A stretch of 64,000 nucleotides of DNA from Hugenholtzia roseola DSM 9546 (GTDB taxonomy: Bacteria; Bacteroidota; Bacteroidia; Cytophagales; Bernardetiaceae): positions 170,973-234,972 of the forward strand of contig NZ_KE383881.1 of assembly GCF_000422585.1 (NCBI RefSeq), written 5' to 3'. The notes below the pieces were generated by a model. That model did no database searches. It was given only the letters and a program-made list of their open reading frames with translations, and was not told the origin of the DNA. Both the position numbers and the translations under genes were made by a program. This document shows, piece after piece, positions 1 to 7,646 of this stretch (positions within the stretch are counted from its first letter, which is position 1; every line of letters begins with the position of its first letter).

Positions 1-1
1 G

Positions 2-3000
2 GGCATCAAACCCTTAGATGTGTATTGGGTAGGCACAAATAAAGAACTGCGCTTTCCGCTGATAGCACTCGATACAAAGGGCAAGCCCAAAAATAGCGAC
101 GCGCTGGTCAAGATTGTCCGCTATGAATGGCAGACAGTTTTGGAAAAAAATTATTACAACGAATACCGCTATGTTTCACGCCGACGCGAAATCATCGAGC
201 GCGAACAAACGGTAAGAATTGCGACCTCTGGCTCTTCCGTTGCCTTTGTGCCTGCTGTGTCGGGTGAGTATGAAGTGCGCCTTTATTTGCAGGGGTCAGA
301 AAGTTATGTAGCTGACCATTTCTACGCCTATGCGTGGGGGGCAACTTCGGCAAGTTCTTTTGAAGTGGATAAAGAAGGGCATATCGATATTACCCTCGAT
401 AAGCCACAGTACAACGTAGGCGAAACGGCAAAGGTGCTTTTCAAAACGCCTTTTTCGGGTAAGATGTTGGTTACTTATGAGCAGGATAAGGTCTTGCAAT
501 ACCGTTATCTCGATGTCAAAGATAGGTCTGCCGCCTTAGATTTGCCCATAGAAGCGGCGCATCTGCCCAACCTATTTATTTCGGCGACGCTCATTCGTCC
601 GCTTGTCGATAATTCTGTGCCGTTGATGGTAGCGCATGGCTATCTCACTTTTAAAGTGGAAGACAAACCCAAGCACCACCTACCGCTCACCGTTTCTGCC
701 CCTGCCAAGGTGCGCTCGAAGACCAAACAGACCATTCGCGTCAAGACCGAAACGCCACTTTCCGATGTCGAGGTTACGATTGCTGCCGTAGATGAGGGTA
801 TTTTACAAATTAAGGGCTATCAAAATCCCGACCCCTATCAGTTCTTTTTCCAAAAGCGCAGTTTAGCCGTTTATAGTTATGATATGTACAAGCGCATTTT
901 CCCCGAATTTACGGCACAGATGCCCAGTTTTGGCGCAGACGGCTACGATTTGAACGGCAGAACGAATCCGATGGCGAATAAGCGCGTCAAGCCTGTGGCG
1001 TTTTGGAGTGGTACGCTCAAAACCAATGCACAGGGCGAAGTGGCTTATGACTTGGAAATTCCGCAGTTTTCAGGCGACTTGCGCATCATGGCAGTGGCGG
1101 TAAAGGGCAGCCAATTTGGGTCTAATTTTACCAATATGAAAGTTGCCGACCCGATTGTTCTTTCCACAGGACTGCCGCGTTTTCTAAGCCCCAACGACGA
1201 AGTAGTAATGCCTCTTACCATTACCAATACCACTGATAAAAATGCCGAAGCCGAAGTTAGCATCGAAGCAGGGACAGGTTTGAGTGTGATAGAAGGTGCA
1301 AAACAGACCGTTTCTATCAATGCCAATGCTGAAAAGCGCGTTTTTGTGCGTTTGAAGGCAGGCGCAATCATTGCCAATACCGACATCAAAGCAGAGGTAA
1401 AAGCCTTAGGCGAAACCTTTTCCGAGCAGACCCAAATTAGTATCCGTCCTTCTACTTCTTTGCTCAAAGAGGCAGGAGGCGGCGAGCTAAAAGCAGGCAC
1501 AAGCCAAACTGTATCGCTCAAACACGACTACATGGCGGCTTCGGCAAAGGCAAAATTAGTAGTGAGCAAATCGCCTATGATTCAGTTTGCTAAAAACTTT
1601 GATTATTTGGTACAATATCCTTACGGTTGTGTCGAGCAAACGACTTCTTCTGTTTTCCCACAGCTATATGTGCAGGATTTGAGCCAAAACTTAGGGCAGG
1701 CACTTAGCTACAATCTCAACCCCAATGAAAACATCAAGATTGCCATTGCCAAATTGCAGTCCATGCAACTTTATAGTGGCGGTCTTAGCTATTGGCAAGG
1801 TGGTACAGAGGAGAGTTGGTGGGGAACGGTCTATGCGACACATTTTATGATGGAGGCGCAAAAGGCAGGTTTTCAGGTCGAAAAGGAGTTCTTTGACAAG
1901 GCTTATGAATACCTCACGAGCCAAGTAAAGTCTAAGCCTTCCCAAGTTTATTACTATTTCAATGCAAAAGGAGAACGCTTCCGACGCAGTATCCCCGACA
2001 AGGCTACCTTCTATTCGCTCTACATTTTGGCGCAGGCAGGCAAACAGGACTATGCGACGATGAACTTCTACAAGGCAAATCCTACCCAATTAGCCACTGA
2101 TTCGAAGTATCTTTTGGCACTTACCTATAAACTATTGGGTGATAATGCCAGCTATCGCAAACTGCTTCCTGCCGACTTCAATGCCAATGGTGATAGGGCT
2201 GATAATGCCCTCGATGGCAATTTCTACTCACATATCCGCGACCAAGCCATTGTCTTGAACATGCTCATCGAGCAAGACCCACAAAACAGCCAAGTCCCCA
2301 CTTTGGCGCGTGTCCTTTCCGAGCAGCTTCGCAGCACCCCTTTCCTCAATACCCAAGAGCAGGCATTTGCTTTCTTAGCGTTGGGCAAATTGGCACGAAA
2401 GGCTAACGCCGCTAACATTACTGCTACAATTAGTGTAGGCAGTGAGGTATTAGCCAACTTTGAGGGCAAAACCCTCAAAATAGACCAAAACATTGCGGGC
2501 AAAGAACTCTCCATCAAGACCGAAGGCGAAGGCTCGCTCTACTACTTTTGGGAAAAAGAGGGCATCTCTGCCACAGGGCGTTATGTGCAGGAAGACAAGT
2601 TCTTGCGCGTTAGGAAGACCTTTTTTGATAGAAATGGAAAGGCGATTTCCCTACAAAATCTCAAACAAAATGAGCTTATTGTTGTAAAAGTGGCGATAGA
2701 AGCCATAGAGAAGCTCGATGCGGTGCAAAATGTCGTCATTACCGACATCCTGCCTGCGGGTCTGGAAATTGAAAACCCACGCCTTACCGACAATTATAGC
2801 CTCAAATGGGTAGAAGAAAGTGCCTCGCCCGACTACATCGACTTCCGCGACGACCGCATCAATATCTTCACCACCGCGCGTGCCAAAACCCAGTATTTTT
2901 ACTATCAGGCGCGTGCCGTTACGAAGGGCAAATTCAAGATGGGTCCCATTTCGGCTGATGCTATGTACAACGGACTTTATCGCTCTTATCATGGCGCAGC

Positions 3001-3019
3001 AGAAGTTGTGATTCAATAA
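2..3019 (+). CDS. Alpha-2-macroglobulin family protein, 5' end outside window
   Basis: Large envelope protein of the bacterial alpha-2-macroglobulin family, thought to trap attacking proteases in the periplasm or at the outer membrane. The thioester motif CVEQ is encoded at 1628-1639, preceded by YPYG, and is followed by the helical thioester domain and a C-terminal receptor-like beta domain. The N-terminal macroglobulin (MG) domains are only partly present: the frame is open back to base 2, so about half or more of a usual 1,600-1,900 residue protein lies upstream. The GTG at 20 is therefore not a credible start. A strong terminator follows at 3063. Family call is secure; its substrate is unknown. 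Confidence 0.93.
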   Translation, partial: GIKPLDVYWVGTNKELRFPLIALDTKGKPKNSDALVKIVRYEWQTVLEKNYYNEYRYVSRRREIIEREQTVRIATSGSSVAFVPAVSGEYEVRLYLQGSESYVADHFYAYAWGATSASSFEVDKEGHIDITLDKPQYNVGETAKVLFKTPFSGKMLVTYEQDKVLQYRYLDVKDRSAALDLPIEAAHLPNLFISATLIRPLVDNSVPLMVAHGYLTFKVEDKPKHHLPLTVSAPAKVRSKTKQTIRVKTETPLSDVEVTIAAVDEGILQIKGYQNPDPYQFFFQKRSLAVYSYDMYKRIFPEFTAQMPSFGADGYDLNGRTNPMANKRVKPVAFWSGTLKTNAQGEVAYDLEIPQFSGDLRIMAVAVKGSQFGSNFTNMKVADPIVLSTGLPRFLSPNDEVVMPLTITNTTDKNAEAEVSIEAGTGLSVIEGAKQTVSINANAEKRVFVRLKAGAIIANTDIKAEVKALGETFSEQTQISIRPSTSLLKEAGGGELKAGTSQTVSLKHDYMAASAKAKLVVSKSPMIQFAKNFDYLVQYPYGCVEQTTSSVFPQLYVQDLSQNLGQALSYNLNPNENIKIAIAKLQSMQLYSGGLSYWQGGTEESWWGTVYATHFMMEAQKAGFQVEKEFFDKAYEYLTSQVKSKPSQVYYYFNAKGERFRRSIPDKATFYSLYILAQAGKQDYATMNFYKANPTQLATDSKYLLALTYKLLGDNASYRKLLPADFNANGDRADNALDGNFYSHIRDQAIVLNMLIEQDPQNSQVPTLARVLSEQLRSTPFLNTQEQAFAFLALGKLARKANAANITATISVGSEVLANFEGKTLKIDQNIAGKELSIKTEGEGSLYYFWEKEGISATGRYVQEDKFLRVRKTFFDRNGKAISLQNLKQNELIVVKVAIEAIEKLDAVQNVVITDILPAGLEIENPRLTDNYSLKWVEESASPDYIDFRDDRINIFTTARAKTQYFYYQARAVTKGKFKMGPISADAMYNGLYRSYHGAAEVVIQ

Positions 3020-3062
3020 ATGATTTTTATTGCAATTTTTGTATAAAAATGAACACTAAAAG

Positions 3063-3094
3063 CCCTAAGCAACTTAAAAGGCTTAGGGTTTTTT
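3063..3094 (+). terminator. Rho-independent terminator after the macroglobulin gene
   Basis: An 8-bp stem (CCCTAAGC / GCTTAGGG) with a 10-nt loop is followed directly by six T. It lies 44 bases after the macroglobulin stop codon and upstream of the AraC gene. Confidence 0.85.
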
Positions 3095-3125
3095 AGTGTA
3101 TCTAAATCAAAATATAGTGTAGGAT

Positions 3126-3977
3126 ATGAAAAAACTAACCTTTGAGCGTTACAAATACAAAAAAGAGTTGCTTATAGACGCAACCGACGAACTGGGGCTG
3201 AAAATAGATGAGCCTCAATTAGTGCTAAATTTTTATACAATTCTTTTTATAAAAAAAGGAAGTGGAACTTATTTTTTAAATCAAGAAAAAATAGAGATAG
3301 AAAAAAATACAGTTATTTTTATCAAACCCAACCAACAAAACGACCTATCCGAAGTTACTTTGGAGGCTTGTGTGGCTATCTTTTTTGAAAGTGATTTTTT
3401 AAATGATTTTTTTAAAGATAAAAATTTTTTAAACAAACTTTCATTTTTTACTTCTATCTCAAAAAAAGCATATCTAAAAATAGAAGACCAGCCTTTTCAT
3501 ATTTACTATCAAATGGCGAAGGAATTAAAGGAAGAAATAGAAGATTTGCAGGCAGATAGCAAGCACATCTTACGAGCCATCGTTTATTATTTGCTTACAA
3601 GGCTGAATCAGACCTACAAACGTAGCTATCAAAATACCGAACTTGGGGCTGAAAATCTCACCATAGTTGCTTTTCTTAATCTTTTAGAAAAAAATATTCG
3701 AACCCGAAAAGGCGTTTCCGACTACGCGGAGGCTTTGCAGATTAGCCGCGTGCAGCTTAATTTGTTGTGTCAGAAACATTTTGCTAAGACGGCACAGCAA
3801 CTTATCCAAGAAAAACTTATTTTAGAGATAAAAAAAGAATTGAATTATACAACAAAAAACATAACAGAAATTTCTTATGAGTTTAATTTTTCTGCGCCAC
3901 CTCATTTTTCGCGCTTTGTGCGCCAGATGACGGGTCTATCGCCACAGGCTTTGCGCGAGCAGTTATCAAATTGGTAA
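3126..3977 (+). CDS. AraC family transcriptional regulator
   Basis: DNA-binding regulator of 283 residues. The N-terminal part looks like the cupin-type sensor domain of AraC proteins (strand-rich, with a GSGTYFLN turn). The C-terminal ~100 residues are the double helix-turn-helix domain: the first helix pair around SDYAEALQISRVQLNLLCQKHF and the second ending FSAPPHFSRFVRQMTGLSPQALREQL, the usual family ending. It is followed in the same direction by a small two-domain protein and a DODA-type dioxygenase, which are possible targets. The N-terminal coding sequence is very AT-rich compared with its neighbours. The effector is unknown. Confidence 0.9.
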   Translation: MKKLTFERYKYKKELLIDATDELGLKIDEPQLVLNFYTILFIKKGSGTYFLNQEKIEIEKNTVIFIKPNQQNDLSEVTLEACVAIFFESDFLNDFFKDKNFLNKLSFFTSISKKAYLKIEDQPFHIYYQMAKELKEEIEDLQADSKHILRAIVYYLLTRLNQTYKRSYQNTELGAENLTIVAFLNLLEKNIRTRKGVSDYAEALQISRVQLNLLCQKHFAKTAQQLIQEKLILEIKKELNYTTKNITEISYEFNFSAPPHFSRFVRQMTGLSPQALREQLSNW

Positions 3978-4093
3978 GTCCTTTTTCAAAAAGGTATGAA
4001 AGCGGGTGCATTTCTTTCCAACTTTGCCCTTGATAAGTTTTGATAGAAAACGATTTTCCGCTAAATTCTTACCCACTCTAATTTTACTTTCGT

Positions 4094-4744
4094 ATGAGCG
4101 AAATTTTTGAACTTGCCATCAATAAGGCAAAAGAAGGACAAAAAGAAAACTTCCTAAACACACGCGCCAGTTTTGTCGAGGTCTTGGGCAAAGAACCCAA
4201 CACGCTCAATGAGGGCAAATGGCAGCCTTTTTTCACTTTGGGTGAAATAAATTTAGAGGAAGTCTTGATAGGCATGACGCATTGGAACTCGATGCAGGGC
4301 TTTGGGCAGACCGCTGCTAAGTTGTTGCCCCAAGCCGAAGCACGCAACTATTTCGCTTCTTTCGACCCTTTGGCGTATGTCCTACTTCAAACCGCAGACG
4401 GAAAGCCCTTTGATATGGAAAGTATCAAAAAAGAGGGTACTGTTGTAGAATTTGCCATTCGTAGGGGCAAAACGCCAGAGGCTTTTGGTGCGGCACGTGA
4501 AACCTTTTTCAAATCGCTCGAAAACTATGAAGGCTACCTTTTTGCGCGTGAATTTCAAGTTTATCAATTAGACCAAAACTCGATGCCCCAATTCCAGCAG
4601 GGCGTACAGGCGGTTATCATTGTTTGGGAAAATGCGACAGCTTTTCAGAAGGCGGCAAACCCTATCTTTGGCACGCCCGAATACCAAAACTTTGCGCAAA
4701 ACTTAGAAGTGAGTGCTTATTTTGCGTCAAGCCCCTTGAAATAA
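4094..4744 (+). CDS. Hypothetical protein, possible duplicated ferredoxin-like (ABM-type) domains
   Basis: Soluble protein of 216 residues without signal peptide or membrane segments. Two halves of about 100 residues each carry the pattern seen in dimeric alpha-beta barrel / antibiotic biosynthesis monooxygenase-like proteins (EIFELAINKAKEGQKENFL and VVEFAIRRGKTPEAFGAARETF). This suggests an internal duplication, but I cannot assign an activity. It lies 116 bases after the AraC regulator and 85 before the dioxygenase, so the three may form a regulator-target group. An AT-rich stretch ending TACTTTCG just before the ATG may be a -7 box. Confidence 0.6.
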   Translation: MSEIFELAINKAKEGQKENFLNTRASFVEVLGKEPNTLNEGKWQPFFTLGEINLEEVLIGMTHWNSMQGFGQTAAKLLPQAEARNYFASFDPLAYVLLQTADGKPFDMESIKKEGTVVEFAIRRGKTPEAFGAARETFFKSLENYEGYLFAREFQVYQLDQNSMPQFQQGVQAVIIVWENATAFQKAANPIFGTPEYQNFAQNLEVSAYFASSPLK

Positions 4745-4829
4745 GCGTCGTTTGAAAATTAGAGGGGGCTGCAAACTACTTCTTTTTTCATTTCTACCTA
4801 TCTTGCAGCTCTCTCTCTTTTTTTAAACC

Positions 4830-5711
4830 ATGAATCGTAGAACATTTTTAAGAAAATCTTTAAAGATAGTGGCTTTTTCGGCTCTACCTTTCACTTTAAA
4901 CGCCTCCAACATGCTCGACTCACTTGCAGACCCTCAAAGCCTGATGCCTACCCTTTTTATCGGACATGGCGCACCGCTTTACACCCTCGATGAAAATCCA
5001 TATAGTTTGGCATGGCGAAAAATTGCGGCGCAAATACCCAAACCTAAAGCGATTGTTTGCATCTCGGCGCATTGGCTCACGAAAGGCACACAGGTAATGG
5101 CAATGCAAAACCCGCGTACCATTCACGATTTTGGTAGAATGGACGATAGACTCTTTCAAATTCAGTATGCAGCGGCAGGAAATCCCGAATTAGCACAAGA
5201 AATTATACAAAAAGTTCAGAAGGCACACATAGAAGAAGACCACCATTGGGGCTTCGACCATGGCACTTGGACTGTCTTGCGCTGGATGTATCCGAAAGCG
5301 GACATTCCTATTATTCAAATAAGTTTAGACTATAAAAAAGATTTACAATATCATTACGATTTAGCAAAAGAATTGGCTTTTTTGCGCAAACAGGGCGTTC
5401 TGATTGTGGGAAGTGGCAATATTGTGCATAACCTTCGCAGCTTGAAATTTCCCGAAAACAGCACTTATGATTGGGCGATTGAATTTGACCAAATTAGTAA
5501 AGAATTGATTGAAAATAGAAACCATCAAGCTCTGATTCAATATGAAAAGTTGGGAGAGGCGGCTCGACTTTCTATTCCAACTCCCGACCATTATTTGCCT
5601 CTGCTCTACATTTTGGGCTTACAAACTGAAAAGGAAAAAGCAACTTTTCCCATCGAAGGAATTTCTTATGGCAGTACCAGTATGCGTAGTGTTTTGATTG
5701 AAAGTTTTTAA
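4830..5711 (+). CDS. ygiD: DODA-type extradiol dioxygenase (YgiD family)
   Basis: Class III extradiol ring-cleavage dioxygenase of the 4,5-DOPA dioxygenase (YgiD) family, a Zn/Fe enzyme that opens catechol rings. Diagnostic stretches are GHGAPLY near the N-terminus, ISAHW, HDFGRMDD, DHHWGFDHGTW and GSGNIVHNL; these hold the conserved metal and active-site histidines. The N-terminus has a twin-arginine-like signal (NRRTFLRKS then a hydrophobic run ending LNAS), so the enzyme may be exported by Tat, which is unusual for the cytosolic E. coli protein. A terminator follows at 5781. Confidence 0.9.
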   Translation: MNRRTFLRKSLKIVAFSALPFTLNASNMLDSLADPQSLMPTLFIGHGAPLYTLDENPYSLAWRKIAAQIPKPKAIVCISAHWLTKGTQVMAMQNPRTIHDFGRMDDRLFQIQYAAAGNPELAQEIIQKVQKAHIEEDHHWGFDHGTWTVLRWMYPKADIPIIQISLDYKKDLQYHYDLAKELAFLRKQGVLIVGSGNIVHNLRSLKFPENSTYDWAIEFDQISKELIENRNHQALIQYEKLGEAARLSIPTPDHYLPLLYILGLQTEKEKATFPIEGISYGSTSMRSVLIESF

Positions 5712-5780
5712 TAAAAAAGCATTAAATCAAAACCCAAAAAAATGGACTACTAAACAAAGCGTACCAAAGAACAGAAGGAC

Positions 5781-5808
5781 AAGGGACAATAAAATTGTCC
5801 CTTTTTTT
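5781..5808 (+). terminator. Rho-independent terminator after the dioxygenase
   Basis: A perfect 10-bp stem (AAGGGACAAT / ATTGTCCCTT) with a 3-nt loop is followed by a T run. It separates the dioxygenase from the convergent JAB gene. A related GGGACAA / TTGTCCC hairpin lies at 48900. Confidence 0.85.
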
Positions 5809-5827
5809 ATAGCGTTTGCTTTTTAAA

Positions 5828-6469
5828 CTATATAGAACTTTGCAATACAAAGCCGCTGCACTCTGCTGCCTCGCGTCCGTAGAAGGCACGCCAAACTTTT
5901 TTGTGTGGATTGAGTACGATAGCAAATTGCCAATGCTGCTCGAAAAAAATCTCTTGGGTGCGGCGGTCTGTACCCGACATAAAAACGGAAAGTTGATTGG
6001 GGTGCGTATGATACCAGCCGATAATTTGCAGGTCTTGATAAAGTGCTTCTTTTTCGGTTAGGGCATCGAAGCTATCCATCATTTCTTTCCAAACTTGATG
6101 CCCGATTTCGAGATAAGTAGTCGAGCCTTTGGCAGTGGTGGCGGCAAGGGTCTGCTGTACGATACCAAAATATAATTTTTTTTCTTGGTCGTAATAGACT
6201 TTTCCCAATAAAATACCGCCCTGCTCTACGGTATTCTCTGCTGTGGTCTTTCCCCAGCCTATGTGTTGGCTGATTTGTGCAAAGGCTTCGTGGCTTAGGT
6301 AGAGCTTGTGCAAGTGTTGGGCGGGTGTTTCCTGTGCGATTGCTTCTCTTTCTTGCGCCTGCTCTAAAATTAGACTTGCCAAATCGGACTCCACAGAAAG
6401 GGCAGGTTCGGGCAGCGGGAGCGGCTGATAGACAGGGGTAGTTTCACTATTGATTTTAAATTTTGACAT
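5828..6469 (-). CDS. JAMM/JAB metallopeptidase, third gene of ubiquitin-like cluster
   Basis: Predicted zinc isopeptidase of the JAB/MPN fold, 213 residues. JAMM residues are visible: Glu82 (VEQGGILLG), His154 and His156 (GWYHTHP), Ser165 and Asp168 (SGTD). The spacing from the second His to Asp is 11 residues rather than the common 10. Residues 1-55 are a Pro/Glu-rich extension without obvious fold. It starts 5 nt after the stop of the E2 gene, so the two are almost certainly cotranscribed. In ubiquitin-like systems such enzymes mature the Ubl precursor or remove it from targets; that role here is inferred from context. Confidence 0.9.
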   Translation of the reverse strand: MSKFKINSETTPVYQPLPLPEPALSVESDLASLILEQAQEREAIAQETPAQHLHKLYLSHEAFAQISQHIGWGKTTAENTVEQGGILLGKVYYDQEKKLYFGIVQQTLAATTAKGSTTYLEIGHQVWKEMMDSFDALTEKEALYQDLQIIGWYHTHPNQLSVFMSGTDRRTQEIFFEQHWQFAIVLNPHKKVWRAFYGREAAECSGFVLQSSI

Positions 6470-6474
6470 CGTTT

Positions 6475-7068
6475 CTAATTGATTTTAAAACGCGGCTTGG
6501 AAGAAGGGGGCGTGGGCGGATTGTCAGCCTCATTTGTACCCAAGCGAAAACGGTTGCTTTTAGGTTGTTCGTGCTTGGGTTTGGTGGGGTCGGGCAAAAG
6601 TTGGGTATCGCAAGGGAAAAGCCCTGAATGGCGGTTCTGTACATACCATTGCGTTGCGACATCGTAGGCAGGGCTGTGTTCGTTGGTGATTTCGGTATCG
6701 TATTGTAGCGTGCGAATCATACGAATAATATGCTTGCCCAATGTTTCGGACATCTCCCAAGTGCCAAAACACCAGCGTCCGTTTTTAAACCAGTTGGGGT
6801 GAAAAACTATCGGCTGACTAAGCATCTCTATTTGGGGAGGAGTCTGTGGATAGCCTTCGGGTAGGCTAATGCGCAAGAGGTGTTCCTGACGGTATTCGGG
6901 ACGTGCGCTGATAATGCTGCGCACGTGTATCTTGATTTCATAGACCTCCACATAAGGCACTTCGCCTTTTACCGATACAATTTCTATCATATCGCCTGAA
7001 ATATTTTCCATCTCGCGGTAATCGTTGGAAAGGCGACGGTTGCGAATATTCTGCGGGGTAAAAGTCAT
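6475..7068 (-). CDS. E2 ubiquitin-conjugating-like enzyme
   Basis: UBC-fold protein of 197 residues. It keeps the E2 core signature: YP..PP at Tyr73-Pro78, His90-Pro91-Asn92, and the candidate catalytic Cys100 in GRWCFGTW. HPN and Cys are separated by seven residues, exactly as in eukaryotic E2s. A helix following SETL completes the core. The last ~40 residues are a Pro/Lys-rich tail ending KPRFKIN, which resembles the first residues of the downstream JAB protein (MSKFKIN). It sits 54 nt after the Ubl gene. It should carry a Ubl thioester made by an E1, but no E1 is encoded in the window. Confidence 0.92.
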   Translation of the reverse strand: MTFTPQNIRNRRLSNDYREMENISGDMIEIVSVKGEVPYVEVYEIKIHVRSIISARPEYRQEHLLRISLPEGYPQTPPQIEMLSQPIVFHPNWFKNGRWCFGTWEMSETLGKHIIRMIRTLQYDTEITNEHSPAYDVATQWYVQNRHSGLFPCDTQLLPDPTKPKHEQPKSNRFRLGTNEADNPPTPPSSKPRFKIN

Positions 7069-7122
7069 AGCAAGCGGAATTTGATGAGGAAAAAAGGCTC
7101 ACCCAAAAGGGACGAGCGAAAG

Positions 7123-7386
7123 TTAGCAGAGGTGGTAGCCTGCATCTGTGGCAGGAATGACGCGGAAGGTTGTCCCATGAGCCGTACCTGCGTCGCGCAA
7201 AGTCTGCTGATTAAGTAGGCGACTCCCCCCTTTGATGGCTAAATTATAGCCTTGCGGACTGTACTTGATGAAATCGTGTGAAACCAATTCGGCAATTACC
7301 TCATTGCTGGTCATCGAGTCATCGATGGTCGCATTGATAACACGACCGTCAGTAGGATGCACAAAATTTACATTTACATCTGCCAT
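7123..7386 (-). CDS. Ubiquitin-like beta-grasp protein
   Basis: Small protein of 87 residues with the beta-grasp pattern of YukD/EsaB-like Ubls: two N-terminal strands (VNVNFVHP, VINATID), a helix (SNEVIAELV), GYNLAIKGG, a tL-DAG turn and a last strand TTFRVIPA. It ends with ATDAG followed by YHLC, so there is no terminal di-glycine. Removal of the last four residues would expose Gly83; whether the JAB enzyme does this is a guess. It is first in a three-gene minus-strand cluster with E2 and JAB. No clear TAnnTTTG box was seen upstream. Confidence 0.85.
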   Translation of the reverse strand: MADVNVNFVHPTDGRVINATIDDSMTSNEVIAELVSHDFIKYSPQGYNLAIKGGSRLLNQQTLRDAGTAHGTTFRVIPATDAGYHLC

Positions 7387-7530
7387 ATAGCGTGGTTTAT
7401 AGAAGGTTGTGAAATAAGATATGATTTATAGTATATAAAAAGAAGTTTTTTTTGAAAATCATACACGCCCAAAAATAGCAATTTGGTTTCTTTTTTCCAA
7501 ATTTAGGGCTATAAAATTTGCCTCGACAAG

Positions 7531-7628
7531 ACTATCCTAAAAAAACTATCTTAAAAACTATCCTACTTGCAGCAAAAGTTTGGCGTAGGGTTCAAAATAG
7601 TTATCAAACAGCTATCAAATAGTTATCA
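7531..7628. repeat. Two short tandem repeat runs between Ubl and alanine dehydrogenase
   Basis: At about 7531-7563 a 12-13 nt unit (ACTATCYTAAAAA) occurs three times; at about 7597-7628 an 11-nt unit (AGYTATCAAAY) occurs three times. The 260-nt gap between the Ubl gene and the ald stop codon holds no recognisable gene. The repeats could be binding sites or slippage products; nothing distinguishes these. Confidence 0.5.
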
Positions 7629-7646
7629 AGCGGACATTTTATCCGA

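Noticed and set aside
1045..1521. Long minus-strand frames inside the macroglobulin, tex and icmF genes
   Set aside because: They lie opposite strongly supported genes and have no recognisable domain or start signals; they are shadows caused by codon bias.
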